DNA of 64,000 nt from Arthrobacter sp. zg-Y238 (GTDB lineage Bacteria; Actinomycetota; Actinomycetes; Actinomycetales; Micrococcaceae), in NCBI RefSeq assembly GCF_024385525.1, contig NZ_JANFLU010000001.1, positions 62,001 through 126,000 on the forward strand, written 5' to 3'. The translations under genes and the position numbers were made by a program. Position 1 is the stretch's first letter. Each line of letters opens with the position of its first letter. The notes beneath the pieces were generated by a model. That model saw only the letters and a list, made by a program, of their open reading frames with translations. It was not told the origin of the DNA and made no database searches. This document shows positions 1 through 7,441 of the stretch, piece after piece.

Positions 1-1865
1 TCACCCGGGCACAGCTGCGTGCGCTGCTGGTTGCCGGAGAGCGGGGCGAGGTCGATGCCCGCTGCCTGGCCGTCTACAGCGAAATTGCCGCGAACTGCGA
101 TGTCGTCATTGTCGAAGGCACCGACCTCTCCGGGCACGACGTCGCCCTGGAGTTCGATCTCAACGCCCGGCTGGCCAATGACCTGGGCACTGTCGTGCTC
201 GCCGTCGTCAACGCCCAGGAAACCACGGCGGCGGAGACGGCCGACGCCGTCGACGTGGCCCGCCGCCAATTGGCCGACGCGAAGTGCGACCTGCTGGCCG
301 TGATGGTCAACCGGGCAGCACCGTCCGACGTCGAGGCCATCACCGCCGCCATCCGGCCCGGACAGAGCGGCCGGCCGGTCTACGTCATTCCCGAACAGAG
401 TGAAATCTCCCAGCCGTCGATCGCCGAAGTGCAGACGGCGCTGCAGGCCCGCCAGGTGGCCGGCAGCGCCAACCTTGAACGCGACGTTTCCGCGGTCAAG
501 GTGGCCGCCATGACCGTGGGGAACTTCATCCCCCAGCTCTCGGACGGGACCCTGGTGATCGTCCCCGCCGACCGCGCGGACGTTATGGTCGCCACCCTGG
601 CGTCCTCCTTCTCCTCCGACTTTCCCGTCGCCAGCGGCATGATCCTCACCGGGGGCATCGACGTGGAACCGGCCATTCTGGGACTGCTGGCCTCGGCACC
701 CTTTCCCGTCTTCGAAGTCGGGACGGACACCTATGTCACCGCTCGCCGGGTCAGCCGGGTCCGCGGCGAGATTTCCAGCGGAAACCGGCGGAAGGTTGCT
801 GCAGCGCTGGGCACCTGGTCTCGACATGTGGATGAGGCAGAGATGCTGGAACGCCTGGCACTACCCCGTCCTGCCACCACCACTCCGCTGCGCTTCCTCA
901 ACGAGCTGATCGTGCGGGCCCGTACCAGCCGGCAGCGGATCGTACTGCCGGAAGGGTTGGACCTGCGGGTGCTGCAGGCGGCGGAGATCCTCAGCCGGCG
1001 GGACGTCTGTGCCCTGACGGTACTGGGACCTGAGGGCCAGATCCGCGAGCTGGCAGCAAGCCAAGGCGTTGACCTTTCCAACATCAACCTCATCAACCCG
1101 GCGACCAGTGCCCTGCGCGAAGAATTCGCCAGGGAATACGCCACACTCCGTAAGCACAAGGGCGTATCCCTGGAAGACGCCAACGAACGTATGCTCCACG
1201 GGGCATATTTCGGCACCATGATGGTGCAGCTGGGCAGGATGGACGGCATGGTCTCCGGCGCAGCCCACACCACTGCCAACACCATCCGGCCCGCACTGGA
1301 GTTCATCCGGACCCGGGAAGGCGTCAAGATTGTCTCCTCGGTGTTCCTGATGCTGCTGGAAGACCGCGTCCTTGTTTACGGCGACTGCGCGGTGAACCCG
1401 GACCCGGACGCCGAGCAGCTGGCGGACATCGCCTTGGCCTCCGCCGCAACCGCCGAACAGTTCGGAGTCACGCCGCGGGTCGCCATGCTCTCCTACTCCA
1501 CCGGCTCCTCCGGAACGGGCGGCTCGGTGGAACGCGTACGGCAGGCCACCGAGCTGGTCCGCCGTGCCCGCCCGGACCTCCCGGTGGAAGGACCCATCCA
1601 GTACGACGCCGCCGTCGACGCCTCCGTAGCCGCCTCCAAGGCGCCGGGCTCCTCGGTGGCGGGACAGGCCACGGTGTTCATCTTCCCCGACCTGAATACC
1701 GGAAATAACACCTATAAGGCCGTCCAGCAGTCCGCCGGAGCCGTGGCCGTGGGCCCGATCCTGCAGGGCCTGCGCAAACCGGTCAACGACCTCAGCCGCG
1801 GCTGCACCGTTGAGGACATCGTGAACACCGTAGCCATCACCGCGGTGCAGGCACAGGAGGATTAA
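1..1865 (+). CDS. pta: Phosphate acetyltransferase (5' end outside window)
   Basis: Interconverts acetyl-CoA and acetyl phosphate in the cytoplasm; with the next gene it forms the Pta-AckA acetate/ATP pathway. The reading frame is open from base 3, so about 620 C-terminal residues are visible and the start lies before the window. The visible part has the end of the N-terminal P-loop (BioD-like) domain, a DRTGG-type middle domain, and the C-terminal PTA catalytic domain, which contains motifs such as SYSTGSSGTGG and PDLNTGNNTYK. This is the long, multidomain form typical of actinobacteria and proteobacteria. The stop TAA abuts the ackA start, and the ackA ribosome binding site AGGAGG lies inside the end of this gene, so the two are translated together. 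Identification is firm. Confidence 0.95.
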   Translation, partial: TRAQLRALLVAGERGEVDARCLAVYSEIAANCDVVIVEGTDLSGHDVALEFDLNARLANDLGTVVLAVVNAQETTAAETADAVDVARRQLADAKCDLLAVMVNRAAPSDVEAITAAIRPGQSGRPVYVIPEQSEISQPSIAEVQTALQARQVAGSANLERDVSAVKVAAMTVGNFIPQLSDGTLVIVPADRADVMVATLASSFSSDFPVASGMILTGGIDVEPAILGLLASAPFPVFEVGTDTYVTARRVSRVRGEISSGNRRKVAAALGTWSRHVDEAEMLERLALPRPATTTPLRFLNELIVRARTSRQRIVLPEGLDLRVLQAAEILSRRDVCALTVLGPEGQIRELAASQGVDLSNINLINPATSALREEFAREYATLRKHKGVSLEDANERMLHGAYFGTMMVQLGRMDGMVSGAAHTTANTIRPALEFIRTREGVKIVSSVFLMLLEDRVLVYGDCAVNPDPDAEQLADIALASAATAEQFGVTPRVAMLSYSTGSSGTGGSVERVRQATELVRRARPDLPVEGPIQYDAAVDASVAASKAPGSSVAGQATVFIFPDLNTGNNTYKAVQQSAGAVAVGPILQGLRKPVNDLSRGCTVEDIVNTVAITAVQAQED

Positions 1866-3011
1866 ATGCTGGTTCTTGTCATCAATTCCGGTTCCTCTTC
1901 GCTGAAGTACCAGGTTCGGGAGACCAACACCCAGGAGCTGCTGGCCAAGGGCATCATTGACCGGATCGGCGACGTGGTTCCGGACCACGCCTCCGCACTG
2001 GAAAAACTCAGCAGCCGGCTCCGCGACGAACTGGACGGACGCACCATCGACGCCGTGGGGCATCGGGTGGTGCACGGCGGGGAACGCTTCAGCGAACCCG
2101 TGCTGGTCAACAACGAAATTGTCCGCTCAATTGAACGGCTCAGCCCGCTGGCCCCGCTGCACAACCCCGCGAGCGCCATGGGTATCCGCGCCGTCCATGA
2201 CAAGTGGCCGAAGATCCCGCAGGTGGCCGTCTTCGACACCGCTTTCCACCGCACCCTGCCCGAACACGCCTGGCGCTACGCCCTGCCCGACAGCCTGTAC
2301 CGGCGCCACGGCATCCGTCGCTACGGCTTCCACGGCACCAGCTACGCCTACGTGGCACCGGCCGCTGCACGGTTCCTGGGCATTGAGCCTGCAGAGTTCG
2401 ACGGCGTGATCGCCCATCTGGGCAACGGAGCCTCGGTGGCGGCCATCAAGGGCGGCAGGAGCATCGACACGTCCATGGGATTCACCCCGCTGGAGGGCCT
2501 GGTGATGGGCACCCGCAGCGGAGACGTTGACCCGTCGATCCTCATTTTCCTGGCCCGCCAGGGGTACGACGCCGATGCCCTGGACAACCTGCTCAACCGG
2601 GAGTCCGGGCTGCGGGCCCTGGCCGGAGAGTCGGACATGCGCGGCATCGAGGAAGCGGCCGACAACGGTAATGAGCAGGCCCGGCTGGCCCTGACCGTGG
2701 CCGCCTACCGGCTGGCCAAGTACATCGGCGGCTACCACGTGGCCGTCGGCGGCGCGCAGGCGGTGGTTTTCACTGCGGGGATCGGCGAAAACGGCTGGAG
2801 TTTCCGCCAGCTGGTGGTGGACCAGCTGGGTCCCCTCGGCATCCAGCTCGACACCGAAGCCAATCTTGCAACCGGCAAGCAGGCCCGGCGGATCAGCACG
2901 CCCGACTCCGCGATTCCCGTCCTCGTGGTGCCCACCGACGAAGAGGAAGCCATTGCGGAGGCGACCGCCGCCGTCGTCGAACGCCACACGGAATCCGCTG
3001 CTACGTTCTAA
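1866..3011 (+). CDS. ackA: Acetate kinase
   Basis: Converts acetyl phosphate and ADP to acetate and ATP, and the reverse. The 381 residues cover a full-length ASKHA-fold acetate kinase. It opens with the phosphate-binding signature LVINSGSSSLKYQ, has the second family signature HGTSYAYV near residue 160, and ends with the nucleotide-binding stretch VVFTAGIGENG. The ATG follows the pta stop directly and is preceded by AGGAGG at 1855-1860. It is a two-gene operon with pta. About 120 bases without a clear terminator separate it from the next plus-strand gene, so read-through is possible. Confidence 0.97.
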   Translation: MLVLVINSGSSSLKYQVRETNTQELLAKGIIDRIGDVVPDHASALEKLSSRLRDELDGRTIDAVGHRVVHGGERFSEPVLVNNEIVRSIERLSPLAPLHNPASAMGIRAVHDKWPKIPQVAVFDTAFHRTLPEHAWRYALPDSLYRRHGIRRYGFHGTSYAYVAPAAARFLGIEPAEFDGVIAHLGNGASVAAIKGGRSIDTSMGFTPLEGLVMGTRSGDVDPSILIFLARQGYDADALDNLLNRESGLRALAGESDMRGIEEAADNGNEQARLALTVAAYRLAKYIGGYHVAVGGAQAVVFTAGIGENGWSFRQLVVDQLGPLGIQLDTEANLATGKQARRISTPDSAIPVLVVPTDEEEAIAEATAAVVERHTESAATF

Positions 3012-3130
3012 GCGTTTGCAACCGAAATCCGCCAAAAAGGAAAGAACGGCAGACAGCGGGACATCCGCGTTGGTACGGTTGCAGACCCGGTTAAGCAGCG
3101 GCCGGGAATACCTGTCGGCGTGGAGAAGAC

Positions 3131-3604
3131 ATGGAAAAGCCGCTTCGTGTCCTGGTCCGGATAGATACGCGGAATGCAGCAGCCTCGATTGAAGTCCGCG
3201 GAGCACTCACAGGCGCCAGCTGCGGGACCCTGCTGAACATCCTCCAGCACACCGCCACCCTCGGCGCCGATATCTGCGTGAACCTCACGCGCACCGCCCG
3301 GATCGAAGCCGCTGCCTTGGAGGTGCTTGCCGGGGTCGCGGACGACGTCGAGCGCTCGGCGCCTGCCCACCTGCAGCTGCGCGTGCACATCCAGCTTCCA
3401 CCGGATGCCCTGCCCGGCCATCCGACCGCCGGCAGCCTTCCCCCGGGGAGCCAGGAAGCACTGGATAACGAGACTGCACTGGAAATGATCCTGCGCCGGG
3501 ACACCCGGGTCCTTGCCGGACTCCGCGAAACCGCCCCCAGGGACACCGCGGTACCCGCCGGAACCGCTCCGCGGTGGCGTAGCCTGCCGGCCCGGCCCTC
3601 CTAG
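3131..3604 (+). CDS. STAS-like (anti-sigma-antagonist-like) hypothetical protein
   Basis: A 157-residue protein with no catalytic motif. Residues about 5-95 read like a STAS/SpoIIAA fold: a beta-rich start, a helix, then the segment INLTRT-like (CVNLTRTARIEAAAL) where STAS proteins carry the conserved D/N-x-S/T loop. The C-terminal 60 residues are proline/arginine rich and probably disordered. The start ATG is supported by GGAG five bases upstream. It sits 119 bases after ackA on the same strand, so it may be co-transcribed or have its own promoter. The fold assignment is by pattern only. The usual phosphorylatable Ser/Thr is not certain, and no partner anti-sigma factor is adjacent. Confidence 0.6.
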   Translation: MEKPLRVLVRIDTRNAAASIEVRGALTGASCGTLLNILQHTATLGADICVNLTRTARIEAAALEVLAGVADDVERSAPAHLQLRVHIQLPPDALPGHPTAGSLPPGSQEALDNETALEMILRRDTRVLAGLRETAPRDTAVPAGTAPRWRSLPARPS

Positions 3605-3662
3605 CCGGCCCGCAAACCCCTTCCGCCCCGCCGAAGGCATTCTGCCCGAGAAAACACCTGTT

Positions 3663-3691
3663 TTGTCAGTACGCTTATGAATTGACACAAT
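3663..3691 (+). promoter_or_regulatory. Candidate promoter of the zinc dehydrogenase gene
   Basis: TTGTCA (3663-3668) and CACAAT (3686-3691) are spaced exactly 17 bases apart, 53 bases before the GTG start at 3745. The same stretch holds an inverted repeat TGTCA-N14-TGACA (3664-3668 / 3683-3687), which could be an operator overlapping the promoter. This is seen in sequence only; the -10 is a weak match. Confidence 0.4.
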
Positions 3692-3744
3692 GGGAGTTAG
3701 TTCTTTCAACGCACTTCAGAATGCAACCAGCAGGAGGATCGCAC

Positions 3745-4932
3745 GTGAAAGCAGTTACATGGCAGGGTAAAGAGTCCGTCAGCGTCGAGGTAGTTCCGGA
3801 TCCGGTGATCCAGGAACCCACCGACGCGATCATCCGCGTCACCTCCACCGCGGTCTGTGGATCAGATCTCCACCTGTACGGCGTGCTGATGCCGTACATG
3901 AAGCCGGGTGACATCCTCGGCCATGAGTCCATGGGCATCGTGGAAGAGGTCGGCTCGGCAGTCACCAATCTAAAGAAGGGCGACCGCGTGGTCATCCCCT
4001 TCCAGATTGCCTGCGGCAGCTGTTTCATGTGCCGCCAGGGCCTGCAGACCCAGTGTGAAGTCACCCAGGTCCGCGAAAAGGGAATGGGTGCCCAGCTGTT
4101 CGGCTTCTCGGAGCTCTACGGTTCCGTTCCGGGCGGCCAGGCGGAATACCTGCGCGTGCCGCATGCTGACTACGGCCCCATCAAGGTCGGCTCGGAACTG
4201 CCGGACCACCGTTACCTGTTCCTCTCCGACATCCTGCCCACCGCCTGGCAGGGCGTGCAGTACGCCAACGTGCCCGACGGCGGCACCCTGGCCGTCTACG
4301 GCCTGGGACCGGTTGGCCAGTTTGCTGCCCGCATCGGCACCCACCTCGGCTACCGCGTCATCGCCGTGGAGCCCGAGGAGGAGCGCCGGAAGCTCGCTGC
4401 ACAGTACGGCGTCGAGGTGCTGGACCTGCACAAGGACGTAGCCGACGAGCTGCGTGAAATGACCGACGGCCGCGGCCCGGATTCCGTAGTGGACGCCGTC
4501 GGCATGGAAGCGCACGGCTCCCCGGTCGGCAAGGCTGCGCAGACTGCGGTTGGCCTCCTCCCGGACAAGCTGGCGCAGAAGGCCATGGAAACGGCCGGCA
4601 CCGACCGGCTCTCCGCCCTGCACGGCGCACTCGACGCCGTCCGCCGCGGCGGAACGGTCTCACTCAGCGGCGTGTACGGCGGCACGGCCAGCCCGATGCC
4701 GCTGATGAACATGTTCGACAAGCAGCTGAACCTGCGGATGGGCCAGTGCAACGTCAAGCGCTGGGTTGATGACCTGATTCCGCTGGTCGAGGATCCGGCC
4801 GACCCGCTGGGCGTGACCAACCTGGTGACCCACCAGGCCGGCCTCGAGGACGCACCGGAGCTGTACCGGAAGTTCCAGCAGAAGGAAGACGGCTGCATCA
4901 AGGTTGTTTTCCAGCCCGGCATCCAGAACTAA
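3745..4932 (+). CDS. Zinc-dependent alcohol/formaldehyde-type dehydrogenase (MDR family)
   Basis: A 395-residue medium-chain NAD(P)-dependent dehydrogenase. Catalytic-zinc residues are visible as Cys38 (VCGSDLH) and the GHE motif at 59-61. The structural-zinc lobe has Cys90, 93, 96 and 104 in the standard C-x2-C-x2-C-x7-C spacing. A Rossmann motif GLGPVGQ follows. The long insert after the Rossmann fold resembles the formaldehyde dehydrogenase-like subgroup, so small aldehydes or alcohols are plausible substrates, but the substrate cannot be read from sequence. The GTG start at 3745 is preferred over an ATG 63 bases upstream because AGGAGG precedes it by seven bases. A strong terminator follows. 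Confidence 0.88.
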   Translation: MKAVTWQGKESVSVEVVPDPVIQEPTDAIIRVTSTAVCGSDLHLYGVLMPYMKPGDILGHESMGIVEEVGSAVTNLKKGDRVVIPFQIACGSCFMCRQGLQTQCEVTQVREKGMGAQLFGFSELYGSVPGGQAEYLRVPHADYGPIKVGSELPDHRYLFLSDILPTAWQGVQYANVPDGGTLAVYGLGPVGQFAARIGTHLGYRVIAVEPEEERRKLAAQYGVEVLDLHKDVADELREMTDGRGPDSVVDAVGMEAHGSPVGKAAQTAVGLLPDKLAQKAMETAGTDRLSALHGALDAVRRGGTVSLSGVYGGTASPMPLMNMFDKQLNLRMGQCNVKRWVDDLIPLVEDPADPLGVTNLVTHQAGLEDAPELYRKFQQKEDGCIKVVFQPGIQN

Positions 4933-4952
4933 CGGATACCGGATCTGCCCTG

Positions 4953-4992
4953 AAAAGCCAGGACCCGCCGCAAGGTGCGGGTCCTGGCTTTT
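4953..4992 (+). terminator. Rho-independent terminator after the dehydrogenase
   Basis: A near-perfect hairpin with 16-base arms (AAAAGCCAGGACCCGC and its complement) around an 8-base loop, ending in TTTT, 20 bases after the stop codon. Confidence 0.9.
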
Positions 4993-5000
4993 GCGGTTAA

Positions 5001-5034
5001 CCGCCCGGGCACCCCGCCCGGAGTGCCCGGGCGG
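5001..5034. repeat. GC-rich inverted repeat between the dehydrogenase and MFS genes
   Basis: CCGCCCGGGCAC (5001-5012) and its exact complement GTGCCCGGGCGG (5023-5034) flank a 10-base loop. There is no T-run on either side, and it lies only 8 bases after a complete terminator. It could be a second hairpin, a reverse-strand terminator or a protein-binding palindrome. Confidence 0.7.
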
Positions 5035-5099
5035 AAGGCTCGCAGATGTAATTCGCACCACACACCCCTGTGGCCCTACACTCATTGAGGTTCCAAAAA

Positions 5100-5113
5100 C
5101 GAACACGCGTTCG
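5100..5113. promoter_or_regulatory. LexA-box-like palindrome upstream of the MFS transporter gene
   Basis: CGAACACGCGTTCG is a 5-4-5 palindrome that fits the Gram-positive SOS-box form CGAAC-RNRY-GTTCG at every position. It ends 56 bases before the ATG at 5170. A TetR- or IclR-type operator is an equally simple reading given the gene it precedes. Confidence 0.45.
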
Positions 5114-5169
5114 GTATGCGTACAGCATGGCCGGGCACCCCCACCTCAAGAGCAAGTTAGGTAAGACCC

Positions 5170-6516
5170 ATGGAAATCAAGGAACGCATCGAAGCGGCTC
5201 CCATGAAGCGCATGCAGGTCGGCATTGTCGCCATCTGCGTCGCCCTGAACATGATCGACGGCTTTGATGTCCTGGTCATGGCTTTCAGTGCCAACTCGAT
5301 CAGCGAGCACTGGGACCTCAGCGGTGCCCAGCTGGGCATGCTGCTCTCCTCGGCCCTCTTCGGCATGGCCGTGGGATCCATCCTGGTGGCCCAGGTAGCT
5401 GACATCATCGGTCGGCAAAAGACCATCCTGATCTGCGCCCTGGTGATTTCCGCGGGCATGTTCGCCTCCGCGTTCGCTCCCACCTATGAAGTCCTCTTTG
5501 TCCTGCGCTTCATCACCGGCCTGGCCATCGGCACCATGCAGGCGAGCCTCAACGTCTTCGTCTCTGAGTACTCCTCGGCCAAACGGCGTTCCACCTCCAT
5601 CAGCTTCTACAGCGCGGGGCAGCCTATCGGCGGCATGCTGGGCGGCATCATTGCGGGCATCCTGATCGCGGCCTACAGCTGGCATGCGGCGTTCATTTTC
5701 GGCGGCATCATCACGCTGGCCATGATTCCGTTCATCCTGAAGCTGCTGCCCGAATCCCTGGACTACCTCATGACCCGGCGTCCTGACGGCGCGCTGGACA
5801 AGACCAACCGCATCCTGGCCCGCCTGGACCAGCAGCAGATCACCGAACTGCCCCTCATCCCCAAGGGCACGGCACTGACCGTCGGATCACGCTGGAAGTC
5901 CCTGTTCTCCGGCAAGTACGCGGCGACCACCGTCTTCCTGTCCATCGCATTCATGATGCTGATGGCCAGCTTCTACTTCGCGAACTCCTGGACGCCCAAG
6001 CTGGTCGCTGCCAGCGGCTTCACGGCGCAGGACGGCATCGACGCCGGCGTGCTCTTCAGCCTCGGCGCGATCATCGGTTCCATTGTCTTCGGACTGATCG
6101 CCGCCCGCTTCGCCGTCAAGTGGGTCCTGGTCACGTTCTTTGTCCTCGCCGCAGGCGGCTTCGGCGTGTACGCGGTCTCCACCGGCGCACTGCCCACGGC
6201 CCTGCTGGCGGCGGCCCTCCTGGGCTTCCTGGTGAACGCAGGCATCGCCGGCATGTTCTCCATCGGTCCCGTGTACTACTCCTCGGATGTACGGGCCACG
6301 GCGGTCGGGTTCATTACCGGCATGGGCCGGGTAGGTGCCATCATCTCCCCGATCGTGGCCGGCTCCCTGATTGACGGCGGCTGGGAACCCGGCAACCTTT
6401 ACTTCCTCTTCATCGTTCCGATGCTTGTGGGCGGCGGAGCGATCGCCTGCCTGCGCACCAGCCGAAGCAAGGCGGCCGCACCGGCGGCCCTCCGCAAGGA
6501 CACCGTCCCGGCCTGA
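5170..6516 (+). CDS. MFS transporter, aromatic acid:H+ symporter (AAHS) type
   Basis: A 448-residue, 12-helix major facilitator. Helix 1 carries the MIDGFDVLVMAF segment, matching the AAHS signature with its acidic residues. The loop between helices 2 and 3 has the MFS motif A variant ADIIGRQKT. The family imports benzoate, hydroxybenzoates, shikimate-like acids and related compounds with protons; which one cannot be told here because no aromatic catabolic genes flank it. It is monocistronic: a strong terminator and a GC palindrome lie upstream, and the next gene is convergent seven bases after the stop. Confidence 0.85.
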   Translation: MEIKERIEAAPMKRMQVGIVAICVALNMIDGFDVLVMAFSANSISEHWDLSGAQLGMLLSSALFGMAVGSILVAQVADIIGRQKTILICALVISAGMFASAFAPTYEVLFVLRFITGLAIGTMQASLNVFVSEYSSAKRRSTSISFYSAGQPIGGMLGGIIAGILIAAYSWHAAFIFGGIITLAMIPFILKLLPESLDYLMTRRPDGALDKTNRILARLDQQQITELPLIPKGTALTVGSRWKSLFSGKYAATTVFLSIAFMMLMASFYFANSWTPKLVAASGFTAQDGIDAGVLFSLGAIIGSIVFGLIAARFAVKWVLVTFFVLAAGGFGVYAVSTGALPTALLAAALLGFLVNAGIAGMFSIGPVYYSSDVRATAVGFITGMGRVGAIISPIVAGSLIDGGWEPGNLYFLFIVPMLVGGGAIACLRTSRSKAAAPAALRKDTVPA

Positions 6517-6523
6517 CCTGCCC

Positions 6524-7042
6524 CTAGGAACGCCCGATCTCCCGCGGTGGAAGCCGCTGGAGATCGGGCATTATTGTTTTCCCGTCAATTTCCAGCCGCA
6601 GATAGGTGCAGAACGGCTGCCGCCGACGGTCCGTGGGGGACCCGGGGTTCAGCAGGCGCATCCCCGCAGGTGTTACGGAGTCCCACGGGATATGGCTGTG
6701 GCCGAAGACCAGCAGGTCCGTGTCCGGGAACTGGGCGTCCATCCGCTCTCCGCGCTTTGCGGCGGTACCTGTCTCATGCACGACGGCGAGCCGCACCTCC
6801 TCGACCACCGCCCGGGCCACCAGCGGCAGCCGCTTACGCAGCCCGGCGCCGTCGTTGTTGCCGTAACAGGCAATCAGCCGCCGCGAGCGGGACTCGAGCT
6901 GGTCGAGCAGCTCCTCGTTCACCCAGTCACCGGCGTGCACCACAATGTCGGCGGCTTCAATGTCCGCCCAGAGGACCTCGGGAAGCACCTTGGCCCGCTT
7001 GGGCAGGTGGGTGTCCGAGAGCAGCAGGAGTTGAGTGGCCAT
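6524..7042 (-). CDS. YfcE-like metallophosphoesterase
   Basis: A 172-residue single-domain calcineurin-like phosphoesterase. The metal-site motifs appear in order: SDTHL near residue 9, VHAGDW near 37, GNND near 61, a His-containing VVHETG, and GHSHIPW near 115. YfcE/MJ0936-type enzymes hydrolyse phosphodiesters with Mn2+ or similar metals; the natural substrate is usually unknown. The gene ends a minus-strand cluster, starting 3 bases after the stop of the DoxX-like gene. Its last codons also encode the terminator of the convergent MFS gene. Confidence 0.88.
   Translation of the reverse strand: MATQLLLLSDTHLPKRAKVLPEVLWADIEAADIVVHAGDWVNEELLDQLESRSRRLIACYGNNDGAGLRKRLPLVARAVVEEVRLAVVHETGTAAKRGERMDAQFPDTDLLVFGHSHIPWDSVTPAGMRLLNPGSPTDRRRQPFCTYLRLEIDGKTIMPDLQRLPPREIGRS
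6532..6580 (+). terminator. Terminator of the MFS gene, lying inside the 3' end of the opposing gene
   Basis: GCCCGATCTCC (6532-6542) pairs exactly with GGAGATCGGGC (6559-6569), and the loop can pair further (CGCGG/CCGC). T-rich ATTATTGTTTT follows. It starts 16 bases after the MFS stop and lies within the last codons of the minus-strand phosphoesterase gene. Confidence 0.7.
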
Positions 7043-7045
7043 CCG

Positions 7046-7441
7046 CTATTTCCGCAGGTTCCATGCCCACAGGATCAACGGCAGCTGGAGCGGGAGCCGA
7101 ATACTGTGGATCAGTTTCTCTTTGTCCCCGCCGCGGGGGCCGAAGGCACGCTGCAGGGCAGAGATATGCCCCGCGATGAAGGCAACGTACATGGCCGCCG
7201 TCCCCGTTGCCGCCAGCCGCCGGGTGCCCGGCAGCAGCAGTCCGGCCGCGGCCGCAAACTCAATGACTCCGCTGACGTGCGTCCACTGCCGCCGGGTCAG
7301 CAGCCCGAACTTCCCCTCGGTATCGGTGCTGATGCTGCGCGGAACCACCGCGTTGTAGAAGCGCGGGTTGCGGAAGTGGTTGACGGCGCTGGTGGTCAGC
7401 AGGGCCGCCATGGCCGCTGCTGAGAGCGTCTGTCGGTTCAT
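7046..7441 (-). CDS. DoxX-like membrane protein
   Basis: A 131-residue protein with four predicted membrane helices (around residues 5-20, 55-75, 80-100 and 112-128), resembling the DoxX/DUF4267-type small membrane family. Conserved features include NPRFYNAVVP in the first loop and a charged GGDKEKLIHS before the last helix. Its start overlaps the stop of the GH15 gene by four bases (ATGA), which indicates translational coupling. Function unknown; DoxX-family proteins have been linked to redox or membrane roles, but nothing here fixes one. Confidence 0.75.
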   Translation of the reverse strand: MNRQTLSAAAMAALLTTSAVNHFRNPRFYNAVVPRSISTDTEGKFGLLTRRQWTHVSGVIEFAAAAGLLLPGTRRLAATGTAAMYVAFIAGHISALQRAFGPRGGDKEKLIHSIRLPLQLPLILWAWNLRK

